Assembly (NCBI RefSeq): GCF_019703515.2
Contig: NC_059393.1
Location: 12,170,001-12,234,000, forward strand
Reading direction: 5' to 3'
DNA from: Myxocyprinus asiaticus
Taxonomy: Eukaryota > Chordata > Actinopteri > Cypriniformes > Catostomidae
DNA length: 64,000 nt
This document shows, one piece after another, positions 1 to 10,576 of this stretch. Under the pieces are notes generated by a model. The model ran no database searches. It was not told the DNA's origin and was given only the letters and a program-made list of their open reading frames with translations. How positions within the stretch are numbered: the stretch's first letter is position 1; every line of letters begins with the position of its first letter. Made by a program: the position numbers and the translations under genes.

Positions 1-230
1 CAGGCTACTCTCTCATTTGTTTGGGTGTGAGATGATAAAATACAGACTGCGTCCGCTATGATACGGAACCCAATTCTGATCCTTTAAATACCAGATGTTA
101 CGGACTGTTGGCAAATGATATGCGACATATGATGAAAGTTTGTCAATCAACATGAGGACCTAACCTGCCCAATTTTTGACCTGCCCAGCGGGAATTCTCC
201 CGATCTTCCCTATTGCCACTCCGGCCCTGG
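1..230. other. Intergenic/intronic stretch, possible repeat end
   Basis: No coding content was seen. The last 60 bases (CCCAGCGGGAATTCTCCCG onward to TCCGGCCCTGG) resemble an end motif I associate with fish interspersed repeats, but I cannot name the family. The left flank expected for the adjacent Tc1 insertion is absent here, so this stretch abuts a truncated transposon end. Confidence 0.35.
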
Positions 231-1798
231 CCTTATTCCAAAATGGATGAAATTCATTATTTTCCTCAAAATTCTACAAACAATACCCCATAATGACAAC
301 GTGAAAGAAGTTTGTTTGAAATCTTTGCAAATTTATTAAAAAGAAAAAAAAGAAAAGAAAAAAAAAATCACATGTACATAAGTATTCACAGCCTTTGCTC
401 AATACTTTGTTGAAGCACCTTTGGCACCAATTACAGCCTCAAGTCTTTTTGAGTATGATGCTACAAGCTTGGCACACCTATTTTTGGGCAGTTTCTCCCA
501 TTCTTCTTTGCAGGACCTCTCAAGCTCCAACAGGTTGGATGGGGAGCATCGGTGCACAGCCATTTTCAGATCTCTCCAGAGATGTTCAATCGGGTTCAAG
601 TCTGGGCACTGGCTGGGCCACTCAACGACATTCACAGAGTTGTCCCGGAGCCACTCCTTTGTTATCTTGGCTGTGTGCTTAGGGTTGTTGTCCTGTTGTA
701 AGATGAACCTTCACCCCAGTCTGAGGTCCAGAGCGCTCTGGAGCAGGTTTTCATCAAGGAAGTCTCTGTACATTGCTGCATTCATCTTTCCCTCGATCCT
801 GACTAGTCTCCCAGTTCCTCCTGCTGAAAAACATCCCCACAGCATGATGCTGCCACCACCATGCTTCACTATAGGGATGGTATTGGCCAGGTGATGAGCG
901 GTGCCTGGTTTCCTCCAGACATGACGCTTGCCATTCAGGCCAAAGAGTTCAATCTTTGTTTCTCATGGTCTGAGAGTCCTTCAGGTGCCTTTTGGCAAAC
1001 TCCAGGCGGGCTGTCATGTGCCTTTTACGGAGGAGTGGCTTCCGTCTGGCCACTCTACCATACAGGCCTGATTGGTGGAGTGCTGCAGATATGGTTGTTC
1101 TTCTGGAAGTTTCTCCTCTCTCCACAGAGAAATGCTGGAGCTCTGTCAGAGTGACCATCGGGTTCTTGGTCACCTCCCTGACTAAGGCCCTTCTCCCCCG
1201 ATCACTCAGTTTGGCCAGGCGGCCAGCTCTAGGAAGAGTCCTGGTGGTTCCAAACTTCTTCCATTTACGGATGATGGAGGCCACTGTGCTCATTGGGACC
1301 TTCAATGCTGCATAAATTATTCTGTATCCTTCCCCAGATCTGTGCCTCGATACAATCCTGTCTCGGAGGTCTACAGACAATTCCTTGGACTTCATGGCTT
1401 GGTTTGTGCTCTGACATGCACTGTTAACTGTGGGACCTTATATAGACAGGTGTGTGCCTTTCCAAATCATGTCCAATCAACTGAATTTACCACAGGTGGA
1501 CTCCAATCAAGTTGTAGAAACATCTCATGGATGGTCAGTGGAAATAGGATGCACCTGAGCTCAATTTTGAGTGTCATGGCAAAGGCTGTGAATACTTATG
1601 TACGTGTGATTTTTTTCATTTTTTATTTTTAATAAATTTGCAATGATTTCAAACAAATTTATTTTACGTTGTCATTATGGGGTATTGTTTGTAGAATTTT
1701 GAGGAAAATAATGAATTTAATCAATTTTGGAATAAGGCTGTAACATAACAAAATGTGGAAAAAGTGAAGCGCTGTGAATACTTTCCGGATGCACTGTA
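231..1798 (-). mobile_element. Tc1/mariner-like transposon, 5'-truncated on the left side
   Basis: The right end (about 1650-1798) carries a long terminal inverted repeat ending in GGATGCACTGTA. Its inner part is mirrored at 231-300 (CCTTATTCCAAAATGGATG and the CATAATGACAACGT block). The outermost 60 or so bases of the left inverted repeat are missing. Between the ends lie fragments of a minus-strand Tc1 transposase. Bases just right of 1798 continue a hAT-like repeat that is also seen at 20973-21560, so the Tc1 inserted into that older repeat. Confidence 0.9.
399..1395 (-). pseudogene. Tc1-like transposase, broken by frameshifts
   Basis: A DNA-cutting transposase of the Tc1 (DD34E) superfamily, which would excise and reinsert its element at TA sites in the nucleus. 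The N-terminal piece (1395 down to 949) starts MKSKELSVDLRDRIVSRHRS and has the paired-like helix-turn-helix DNA-binding region, including KKFGTTRTLPRAGR. The C-terminal piece (635 down to 399) contains the PDLNPIEHLW signature with the last catalytic Glu, and ends ASTKY. The middle (about 636-948) lies in other frames, so the gene cannot encode a full protein. The start is chosen from the family's conserved MKSKELS opening. The element's left terminal repeat is also truncated. Confidence 0.88.
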
Positions 1799-2190
1799 AG
1801 TCTAAATGTATTATATGTTGCTTCTCACGTAAACGTATCTTGTTTTAAGGATTTTTAGACTATTTAAAATGGAAAACAAGACAAAAACACTTGATAAAAA
1901 TATGATTTTTTGCTGTGAATATTTTACTGTATTAAACTTATAAAAAGTATTGTTTTCCTTTAATACAGTGAATGTCATTTAGAGGTATTTTAAAAAGATG
2001 GTTTTGTCCTCTTTATTGTTAGCAAGCACATTTAATACAATCTTTTAAGTCGGGCACAAGCTGAATAGTCGGTTAAGAGCTAATGATTAATCGTTGCAAT
2101 AATCACCCGAATAGTCGAATAATCGTTCTAATAATCGTTAGATTAGTCGATTATCAAAATAATCGTTAGTTGCAGCCCAACATGCAACCC
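1799..2190 (-). repeat. hAT-like non-autonomous repeat, copy A
   Basis: The stretch ends in a dense array of AATAATCG / CGATTA motifs and GTTGCAGCCC. Most of it (AATGTCATTTAGAGGTATTT, CCTCTTTATTGTTAG, GCTGAATAGTCGGTTAAGAG) reappears in reverse complement at 20973-21360. The family name is inferred from the terminal sequence style only. The Tc1 at 231-1798 sits directly inside this copy. Confidence 0.65.
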
Positions 2191-4500
2191 TAGTAGCAAG
2201 TTAGAAAGTCTCCTGTATAATTTACAGCATTAACTGGGAGAAAATGTATGTTTAATATGCAAGCAAAAAGGACATTAGCACAGAAATATACCCAAATGAA
2301 TTTCAAACTAATTGAAATTGGAATTGAATCCAATCGAAGCTTGAGAATCAAATCAGGAAGTCTTTCTTACGCGAAAGATATCACTAATTCTAGGCTAATG
2401 CACTATAAATAAATTAGGCTCTGTTGTGAAATGTTAACTTCCAGCAGCCTCGTTCCTTATATTACTAAGGTGCACAGATCAGGTTTAACTACAATCGTGT
2501 CATGCACTAATCCAGGAGGCAAAAATATGGGCTCCCCACAAAGCTTGAGAATGGGCTTTCCAACAAACATCAAAAGCTGATTATTCCCATATTTTATCGC
2601 AATGTGTGACAATTTGTCAAAAGCCTGTGTCGATTCATTTGCATATTTTACATACACAGAAAACAGCTAGAGAAACAGCAGTGAGAAAGAGAAGAAAAAA
2701 ATCTTGATTCTTGAAGCTAGTTGGGGTGCAACCCAATTTCACAGCTTCATGATTGAGTGGAGCAGCATATGGATGTCGGCTATGTGACAGTCTCAGCATA
2801 TCACTGTATATTAGCGCAGTCTGTCACAATACATGTCCAATTGCGGGAATGTTTATCAACTGTCTACATGTGAAAGACTTTTTTTTTTCTGAATACCATT
2901 TGGTTCGGCTCATAGCTAACATACAATGGCGGAGAAAAAAGCCTCACAAATCACACCTTAACTCCTGACTCAAGGGTAAATTATATGCACAGTACAAATA
3001 TATATGAGGGGGTGTTGTGGAGGTATTGCTGAGCTCGCTAATCACATCAGTCATCAAGCTGCCTTATCTCAAGCTAGGCTACATCTCACGGACATTAAAA
3101 TGTCTTTACCTCTTAAAGGGGGGCAGCCATGACTCCGGTTTGGGTGCATGAGGAGAAAAGCTGGAAAGGGGCTGCAGCAGGTAATCACAAGTTGCAAACC
3201 ATATGCTCGCACCATCTGCCTCACACATAATACATACACATATCTAAAAATGGGCTATCTAGCAGAAAAACTCAATTATCTATTAAAGCATATGAAAATC
3301 AAGCATTTGACAGAAAATGTGCCTTTATAAGTATGATGGACTTTTGAAGAGCCCTTGCCTTCAGGCAGTCAGCAAAGACCTCTGTGGACACAGACACTTC
3401 TGTGAAAATAAGAAACATTTTTAGGTAAGCTTAGGTCTTGGGTTATGGTTCTGTTTAAACGAAATGCTGCATCAAAGCTGCTTTGCCGTTGTCATGACAC
3501 TGAGTATGCATCTTGTTCTCTGTCAGTTGTGTACGAAAACCAACACATAATGCAGCTTTGCAGTGTAAAGACAGCGATAAACAGTAAAGTCACATATTAG
3601 AGATGCACTAACTTCAACAAATTGCAAACAATAATTTAAAATAAGAAACCATTAAATTAAGAAATTGTTCAACTGCACTTGTACGGTAAACAACTGAGTT
3701 GTATGGTAATTCACACAGAATTGTTTGGAACATTCTCTACAGAGGTTCTTAGACAGGCTACACTCTACTTTTTGTCATGTTTTTATAAGCACCTGAAACA
3801 GAAAAAAAAAGATGAATGGTGATGAATGGTGATCACTCTATGACTTAGAGTGGGGGACGACAAGAGAGGTGTGCTCACATACTTAGCTAATTACAATCAT
3901 GTATGCTAATTCCATCTGACACACACTGAATCAGAGAAGGAGCCAAGGACCAATCAGGTGAGAGAACACGGTTCCATGTGTAACAACAAAGACCTCATGG
4001 ATGAGTCACATGATATTCTATGACAAATAGCACAGCAAAGCCCTCACAAAGACAGGCAATGGGACTGACCTACATTCAGTGGTGAAAAGTGGGCTGTAGC
4101 CCAAAAAGAGGCCACCACTCTGATATGAAACCCAAAAATGTTGACACAAGTCACTCCACGTGACCACATGTGAACATTTTTAGCCGAGGTAGGCCTATAT
4201 TGCAATTTTTGAAAAATGAGATCCAAGCTAACACAGCGAAGCTATGGGACGAAGAAAATGTGTGGTGGGAAACTCTTCTTTTTGCTTAGAGACCCATCAT
4301 CAAACACCTCAACCACAAGATGACCACAGAAGTGCAACTTCTGTTGTCCAGAGCTAGTCTCTAATCCTAATCACAGACATAGTCTACATCAGGGCTCTTC
4401 AACTACTTTCTTGCAGGATTTTTTTTCAGTATTCGTCTTAGCTAGCATTTTCATTGCAAGTAACATGTCACTTAAAAAAACACCTTTAATACTGTGCATT
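2191..4500. other. No gene recognised
   Basis: AT-rich, with scattered short open frames. A 66-codon minus-strand frame at 2457-2657 (AFDKLSHIAIKYGNNQ) looks protein-like but matches no family I recognise and has no visible splice context. No repeat family could be assigned. If dennd1b extends through here, this is intronic sequence. Confidence 0.4.
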
Positions 4501-4642
4501 TATGAGAGAGTCGTGTGGCGCCACGCAAGGGTCGGAATTGTGAACGGCGAGCTCTGCGCACTTTGCTAGTTTTAATACTTTTTACGTCATAAACCGGTGA
4601 GATTCGATACACTCTGATTCTTGACTGTTCTAGGAAGACAAT

Positions 4643-5462
4643 ATGTCAAAGAATTCAAAATCCTCGGGCTCTGGAGACAATCAAAGACACTTATGTGCTC
4701 AAGCTGATACCCCTGACAAGGCCGCAGACCAGGGACTCAATTTGGACAGTGCGGTGAAAGAGATTCAGTGTCAACTGTTGAACATGTCAACAATGCTGGT
4801 GAAGGTCGTTGCTGACTTGGAGGATCTTGCTGCAGTATGTCGATCAATCACTGCCGTGGAGACTAAATTCACTGAGATGGTTACAAGAGTGTCAGATGTT
4901 GAGAAACGGATTGATTATCTGGAGTCATCGGAGAGGGAATTAGCTGCTAATCCGCTAGCAACTAAGACAGACTTGGAGTGCATTTGGGAAAAGTTGGAAG
5001 ACCTTGAGAATCCTAACCGGTAAAACAACGTCTGAATTGTTGAAATTCCTGAGGATGAGGAAGGCTGAGATATGGTGAAATTCCGAGACGGGCTCTTCCT
5101 GAGTCTGCTCGACATAACAGGCCATAAGCTGGAAATCGAGCGAGCTAACAGGGTTGCAGCTCGGAGATCCGCAGAGGGAGACAGGCCCCGATCAATTCTG
5201 GCCAAATTTCTGAGATCATCCGATAAAGATCTCGTGTTACGTGAGGCGAGGAGTAAAGGAAGGCTTTCTTGGAAGAACCACAACATTTTCTTGTTCCCAG
5301 ACTTTGCGTGATCAATTCAAGGAATGCAAGAAACTCTTCCATCAACGGAAGGTTGCTTTTGCACTGATGTTCCCGGCCAAATTGAGAATAGATACTAAGG
5401 ATGGCCGCAAAATATTTACATGCCCACAGCAAGCGATGTACTTCATAAAGTCAATGGAATGA
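4643..5462 (+). pseudogene. L1 ORF1 (RNA-binding protein), interrupted
   Basis: In L1 elements ORF1p is a coiled-coil trimer that binds L1 RNA in the cytoplasmic particle. The first 126 codons hold a low-complexity start and a heptad-rich coiled coil (DVEKRIDYLESSERELA to EKLEDLENPNR), followed by a stop. The RRM-like core (VEIPEDEEG) and the C-terminal domain (RPRSILAKFLRSSDKDLVL, WKNHNIFLFPDFA) continue in the next frames, and FKECKKLFHQRKVAFALMFP follows after another frameshift at about 5290-5310. At least three stops or frameshifts make it non-functional. The start is the first ATG of the coiled-coil frame. Confidence 0.85.
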
Positions 5463-6127
5463 GTACGTCATTGTGCGATGCTCTCGATACAGCCGATTGG
5501 GCCTGACACACTGAACATTCACTTGACTGTCCGAGGAAACTGAGCGCCGCCTTTGTTTCTTTTTGTGCTGGTTCCGCATAGCGGCTTGAGTTTGTTTTGT
5601 GGAATAACACTCCTTCGGGACAGTTTGTGGATGAATCTGTAGGTTCTTTGTGCTTATGCCTCCTATTGGTTGGAGTTTGTTCTGTGGAATATTTCTTGCA
5701 AAACATTGGAGTGATTAGGGCATCTCTTCCACTCATGTAACAGCCAAGTGAGCCTGACACACTGAACATTCACTGAATATGAATCTACATATTTTTTGTG
5801 CTTATGCCTCCTATTGGCTGGAGTTTGTTTTATAGATTATTTTCTGTTGTGTAATTCTGTCTCACAAAATTTGTATAGAAGCACTGGACTTGAGCAATCC
5901 GACGGCAAAGTTGTCATGGGGGCTCTCATAGGCGCACATGGACTGTTTGAGTTTGGAGGGATGGACGCCGTTTGCCGCTGTCGTGCGCAGGATTAATGCG
6001 CACATTTTTATTTTTTCTGTTTGTTTAGTTCTGGGGAAGTTCGGGGTTTGACTGCTGTGCTAATGTTGGAATGTGGTCATTATAATTTTATTTTTGACAC
6101 ACAACCTATTTTTTCTAATATGTCAAA
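5463..6127 (+). repeat. L1 inter-ORF spacer with internal duplication
   Basis: Non-coding spacer between L1 ORF1 and ORF2. Two segments occur twice. GCCTGACACACTGAACATTC is at about 5500 and again at about 5753. The block TGTGCTTATGCCTCCTATTG is at about 5649 and again at about 5799. The spacing differs (about 252 and 150 bases), so a tandem duplication was followed by a deletion. Confidence 0.7.
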
Positions 6128-7370
6128 ATGTCAAATGTTAATATGAGTGGGTTGTCTCTTTCTACGTGGAATGTGAATGGGTTGAGCAACCCCATAAAAA
6201 GAAGGAAGGTTATTTCTTTTCTTAAACTTAAATATGATATAGTGTTTCTTCAAGAAACACATCTTTCCCCACAGGAAGCTGAAAAATTTGGAAAGATATG
6301 GGGTGGACATGTTTTCTTTAGTGCTGGCTCAAGTATGACCAGGGGAGTCATTACATTGATAAGTAAGCATCTACAATTCAAATGTCTCAAACAGATTAAA
6401 GATAAATTAGGAAGAGTCATTATTGTTTTAGCAGAAATTCAGGGGCATAGGTTGATTTTGGCTAATATTTACACACCTAACACTGATGATCAGGGCTTTT
6501 TTATAGATCTTGAAGGGATGCTGCAAGGTGCTGGCACCCCTTAATGATATAATATTGGGAGGAGACTTGGACTCACTCCTTGATCATAGTGAAGCAAAAG
6601 TGTGTAAGCCACCTAGAGCAACAGTGACGCTTCACAGGATGTGTAAAAATCTTGGTCTTACAGATTACAGACTTTTGAACCCATCTTGTAGGGACTATAA
6701 TTTTTTTTCATCAGTCCATAAGATTTATTCTAGAATAGATTTTTTTTATATATCTAAGTCCCTCATTTCATCTGTTGTTGACCGCTCAATTGGAAAATTT
6801 TAGTCTCGGATCACGCCCTGGTGAGTTTAGAGATGTTGCCAGATATGGAGAAAAATAAATAATATGGTTGCCGCTTTAATGTATCCCTTTTGCAAAATCC
6901 TGATTTCAAACAAATGTTAAAGGCTGAAAGCAATGTTTATATGGAGGCCAACTGGTCCTCAGTATCCTCTGTTGGCGTGGCTTGGGAGGCACTTAAGGCG
7001 GTTCTTAGGGGTCAAATCATATAGTATGCCTCATTCATCAAAACATCCAAAGCATGAGAACTCGTGGAATTGGAAGGGAATATTAAAAGTGCCGAGTCAG
7101 AGCAGAAGCACTGAATGTCGTCTGATGGCCTCAAGACAGTCATACTTTGAGTCGGGGGACAAAGCAGGGAAGCTTTTGGCAAGATATATAAAGCAGAGAG
7201 AGTCTTTTTCTACCATTTTTACCTCAGCCATTGATATTAATAATGCTTTTAAAGAATTCTATCTTGATCTCTACAGTTCCACATCTTCGTCTACTGATGA
7301 AGATATTAGAAACTTTGTGTAACCTTTACAACTCCCTAAACTGACAACTGAGCAAAACAATTCTCTTGAT
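6128..7370 (+). pseudogene. L1 ORF2, endonuclease part (5' fragment)
   Basis: An APE-type endonuclease that nicks target DNA for target-primed reverse transcription. Visible motifs: LSTWNVNGLSNPIKR (N-terminal Asn), FLQETHL (catalytic Glu), LANIYTPN, a LGGD motif, YSRIDFFYISKSL, and after a frameshift SDHALVSLEML with the catalytic His at about 6806-6830. Frame changes occur at about 6540, 6800 and 6900, so it is inactive. The frame ends around 7320-7370, where the L2 insertion begins; the reverse transcriptase half resumes at about 10577. Confidence 0.87.
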
Positions 7371-7620
7371 ATTGCTATGCGGCTCAGATCAGCCTTGATG
7401 CAGGACTGTGGCGCGCAGCTAGCTTCCTTCCTTCTCGCATGGAACTGGGTTTGTCCACCGACTCAGTGCTGGTCAGCATCCTCGGGATGGTTTACATCGA
7501 TGGCTGTGCCCTATTATACCTGGATTCTGTTCTACACGTCCATGTTGGATTTCTCCACGTCCCCGCCGTGGAGGAGCAAATTTTCATTACCTTCCTCCAC
7601 TGTGTCATCAAACACAGTCT

Positions 7621-8715
7621 GTGAAAATGTCATCGCAGTTGAAGATGGCTCTTATTAATGCCCGGTCTCCGGTAAACAAAACTTTTATTATAAATGACTT
7701 TTTTACCTCACATGCACTGGATTTTTTATGTGTTACTGAAACTTGGATTAAGCCAGGCGAGCTATATCCTTTTTCGGAATTGGTGCCTCTTGGCTGTAAT
7801 TTCTTAAACTCCCCGCGTTCATCTGGACGTGGAGGGGGTCTTGTAACTGTTTTTAAAGACACTTTTCATTGTCGACCTTTATCTACAGGCATATATCACA
7901 ATTTTGAGGTGCAAATCTTCCAATTAGTCTTAGTAAACCCCATTGTTATAATTCTAATATATCGTCCACCTCACCAAAGCAAGGACTTTCTAAGCGAGTT
8001 TGCTGTATTTATAGGGGATTTAGTTACTAGGCATGAAAAAATATTGCTATTGGGTGATTTCAACATTCATGTATGTTGTGCCTCCAAACAATACTCTACT
8101 GACTTTCTTAATCTAATTGAGTCATTTGACTTTGCTTAATGGGTATCTGGTCCCACACAGTCTCAAGGTCACACATTGGATTTAATTTTAACCCTTAGTT
8201 TTTCAATCTCTGAAATAGAAATCAGCTGTGAAACATTCTCTGACCACAGGCCTGTGCTTTTCTCTGTTCCCCTTGCTGGCCGAACCCTGAAAAATCCATC
8301 ACTGGCACGTCTATCATGCTCTCTCACTCCACACTCCAGAGAAGAGTTTTCAACTACATATCAGGAAGTATGCAAATCTCTGGAAATGGACTCTACTCTG
8401 CATAATATGGATGCAGATGAACGTTTTAATCTATGTAATTCCACCTGTGCCGATATCATGATCTCCACTGCACCCTTAAGGTTTATGCCTGTGCCAGTGC
8501 CCTGGCATAATGATACTACACGCTCACTCAGACAGGCTTGCAGACGTGCTGAACGTAAATGGAAAAAGGACAGGCTGAAGGTTTCATATGAAATCTTGTG
8601 TAACTCCTTCAACATGTTTCAGAAAGCTGCAAAGGCTGCTAAATGTATATATTTTTCTGAACTTATCACAAACAATTGCCATAGACCAAAAATTATTTTC
8701 CCAACAATTAACTAA
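7621..8715 (+). pseudogene. L2 ORF, endonuclease and linker part
   Basis: An APE-like endonuclease of the L2 clade. Motifs in order: ALINARSPVNK, FLCVTETWIKPGE (catalytic Glu), GRGGGLVTVF, LIYRPPHQSK, LLLGDFNIHV (catalytic Asp), and FSDHRPVLFSVPL (catalytic His) at about 8240. A stop at 8137-8139 (probably a Gln codon changed to TAA) splits the domain, but the frame resumes unchanged. A second stop at 8713-8715 and later frame changes (8716-9168) disconnect it from the reverse transcriptase. The first ATG of the frame is taken as the start, though L2 ORFs often begin further upstream. Confidence 0.85.
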
Positions 8716-9168
8716 GTTTTAAACCCTGTGCATCATTTTTCTGAGCCTTCTGTCTGTCTCTCTCTGTGAACATTTTGGAAAGTTTTTTTATAGAGAAGAT
8801 TACAACTTTAAAATCTCAGATGTCTCACTCGGATTATACTTTGACTGATGTTTCACTATGCTCGGTCACTTGGTCTGAGTTTAAGACTATTGACTAAGGC
8901 TTATGTAGGGAAATTGTAGGTCACATAAAGCCAACAATATGTCCCCAGGATGTTATTCCGCCTACTTTCCTTAAACAAATTATTGACACTGTTGGTCCTG
9001 CCCTGTTGCTGGTCATAAACAAATGTCTAGCTACTGGTTCTTTCCTAAACTGCCTTAAATATGCTGTGGTGTCACCATATCTAAAAAAACAAACCTTGAT
9101 CCCTCCACTTTGTCTAATTTTCGCCACGATTTCTAATCTGCCTTTTATTTCGAAAAATTCTAGAGAAA

Positions 9169-10425
9169 GTGGTATTGATTCAATTACAATCATATTTGAC
9201 TGTTAACTCTATACATGAAATCTTTCAATCAGGTTTTAAACCCTTACACAGTACCGAAACGGCTCTTTTAATAGTTTCAAACGATATTTTCACCGAGACT
9301 GATTCAGGGAAATCCATGGCTTTAGTCTTGTTAGACCTGAGTGCTGCGTTCATTCTGGTTGACCATGAGATCTTGTTGACTCGCTTGGAGATAGCAGTGG
9401 GCCTTCGTGGTACTGTACTACAGTGGTTCCGCTCCTTCCGCTCAATACCACCATTTATATGGTGGTTCAGTGTTCTTACTGGCCATCACTCCTCCTCTAA
9501 CATACCTCTCAAATATGGAGTTCCTCAGGGATTAATCCTTGGTCTGGTGTTGTTCTCCCTGTATATGCTACCTCTCACTTTCATTTTTAATAAATACAGA
9601 GTTGCTTTTCATTTATATGCTGACGACACTCAAATCTATCTTCCACTAAAACATAATGATAAATCAACCTTACAACCCTTGTTGGACTGTCTACAAGAGT
9701 TTAAGTTATGGCTTGCAAATAACTTCCTGAAACTAAATGAAGATAAAACAGAAATTATTTTATTTGGGCCTAAGGAAAATTGTGCTGCTGACCTGTGCGC
9801 CAGAAACCTGGGTGTACAATTTGATAATTTAAAATTCGATAAACAAATTAGTACGGCTGTAAAGTCAGGCTTTTTTCATCTTTGCCTTCTCACCAAAGTA
9901 AAACCTTTTTTATCCACGCGCAACTTTCAAACTGTCATTCATGCTTTGGTAACATCTCATTTAGATTATTGTAATTCACTTAACTACGGTGTCTCTCAGT
10001 CTTCCCTCTCTCATCTACAGCTGGTACAAAATGCAGCTGCCAGACTTATCATGAGGACTTGCAAGTACGAGTCAGTTACACCAATTCTAATTGCTTTGCA
10101 CTTGCTTCCTGTAAAGTACAGAATTGTCTATAAAATTTTACTGTTTGTTTACAAAGCACTACATAATTTGGCCCCTAAATACCTGTCAGACTTGCTTCAG
10201 CCATATACTCTGTCTAGAACTCTGAGATCTTCAGATTTTGGTTTACTCTCTCTGCCTAGATCTAGACTAAAAAAATGTGGTGATCAAGCATTTGTAGTCG
10301 CTGGACCGAAACTATGGAATAGTCAACCTCTACATATTAGATTAGCTCCCTCAATTTCATCCTTCAAGTCTGCTCTAAAGACATATTTATTCTCTTTGGC
10401 TTTCAATACCCTTTCTTTATTGTGA
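9169..10425 (+). pseudogene. L2 reverse transcriptase, long intact 3' fragment
   Basis: This 418-codon open stretch copies RNA into DNA at the nicked target in an active element. Motifs: FQSGFKPLHSTETALL, MALVLLDLSAAFILVDHEIL (first catalytic Asp), YGVPQGLILGLVLFSLYM, FHLYADDTQIYLPL (intact YADD), then FLKLNEDKTEIILFG and the C-terminal RLIMRTCKYESVTPIL / LHLLPVKYRIVYKIL region usual for L2/CR1. It ends with a normal stop shortly before the L2 tail. The palm catalytic residues are intact, but the upstream part of the ORF is separated by stops and frameshifts, so it is classed as a pseudogene fragment. Confidence 0.87.
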
Positions 10426-10551
10426 CCTGTTTTATCTTCTTATTATTGTATTTTTATCTACTTTGTTTGTATGTTTTATTTTCCTACAATAACCATTTTA
10501 CCTTGTATAGCACTTTGGTCAACTATGGTTGTTTTTAAATGTGCTTTATAA

Positions 10552-10576
10552 ATAAATATTGATTGATTGATTGATT
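10552..10576 (+). repeat. L2 3' terminal ATTG microsatellite tail
   Basis: Four or so ATTG units (ATTGATTGATTGATTG) follow the conserved L2 3' end. L2/CR1 elements typically end in such short tandem repeats rather than poly(A). The L1 sequence resumes immediately afterwards. Confidence 0.85.

Larger units (their letters stand above)
7371..10576 (+). mobile_element. L2/CR1-type LINE inserted into the L1
   Basis: A second non-LTR retrotransposon of a different clade lies in the same orientation inside L1 ORF2. It has an endonuclease (7621-8260), a reverse transcriptase (9169-10425) and a 3' end with the L2 hallmark: a short conserved tail (GTATAGCACTTTGGTCAACT, GTGCTTTATAAATAAATATTG) followed by an ATTG repeat. 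The 5' boundary near 7371 is where the L1 protein similarity stops. It is about 3.2 kb and much closer to full length than most L2 copies. Confidence 0.85.

Noticed and set aside
2457..2657. 66-codon minus-strand frame as a dennd1b or other exon
   Set aside because: It does not match the DENN domain and no splice sites frame it; left unassigned.
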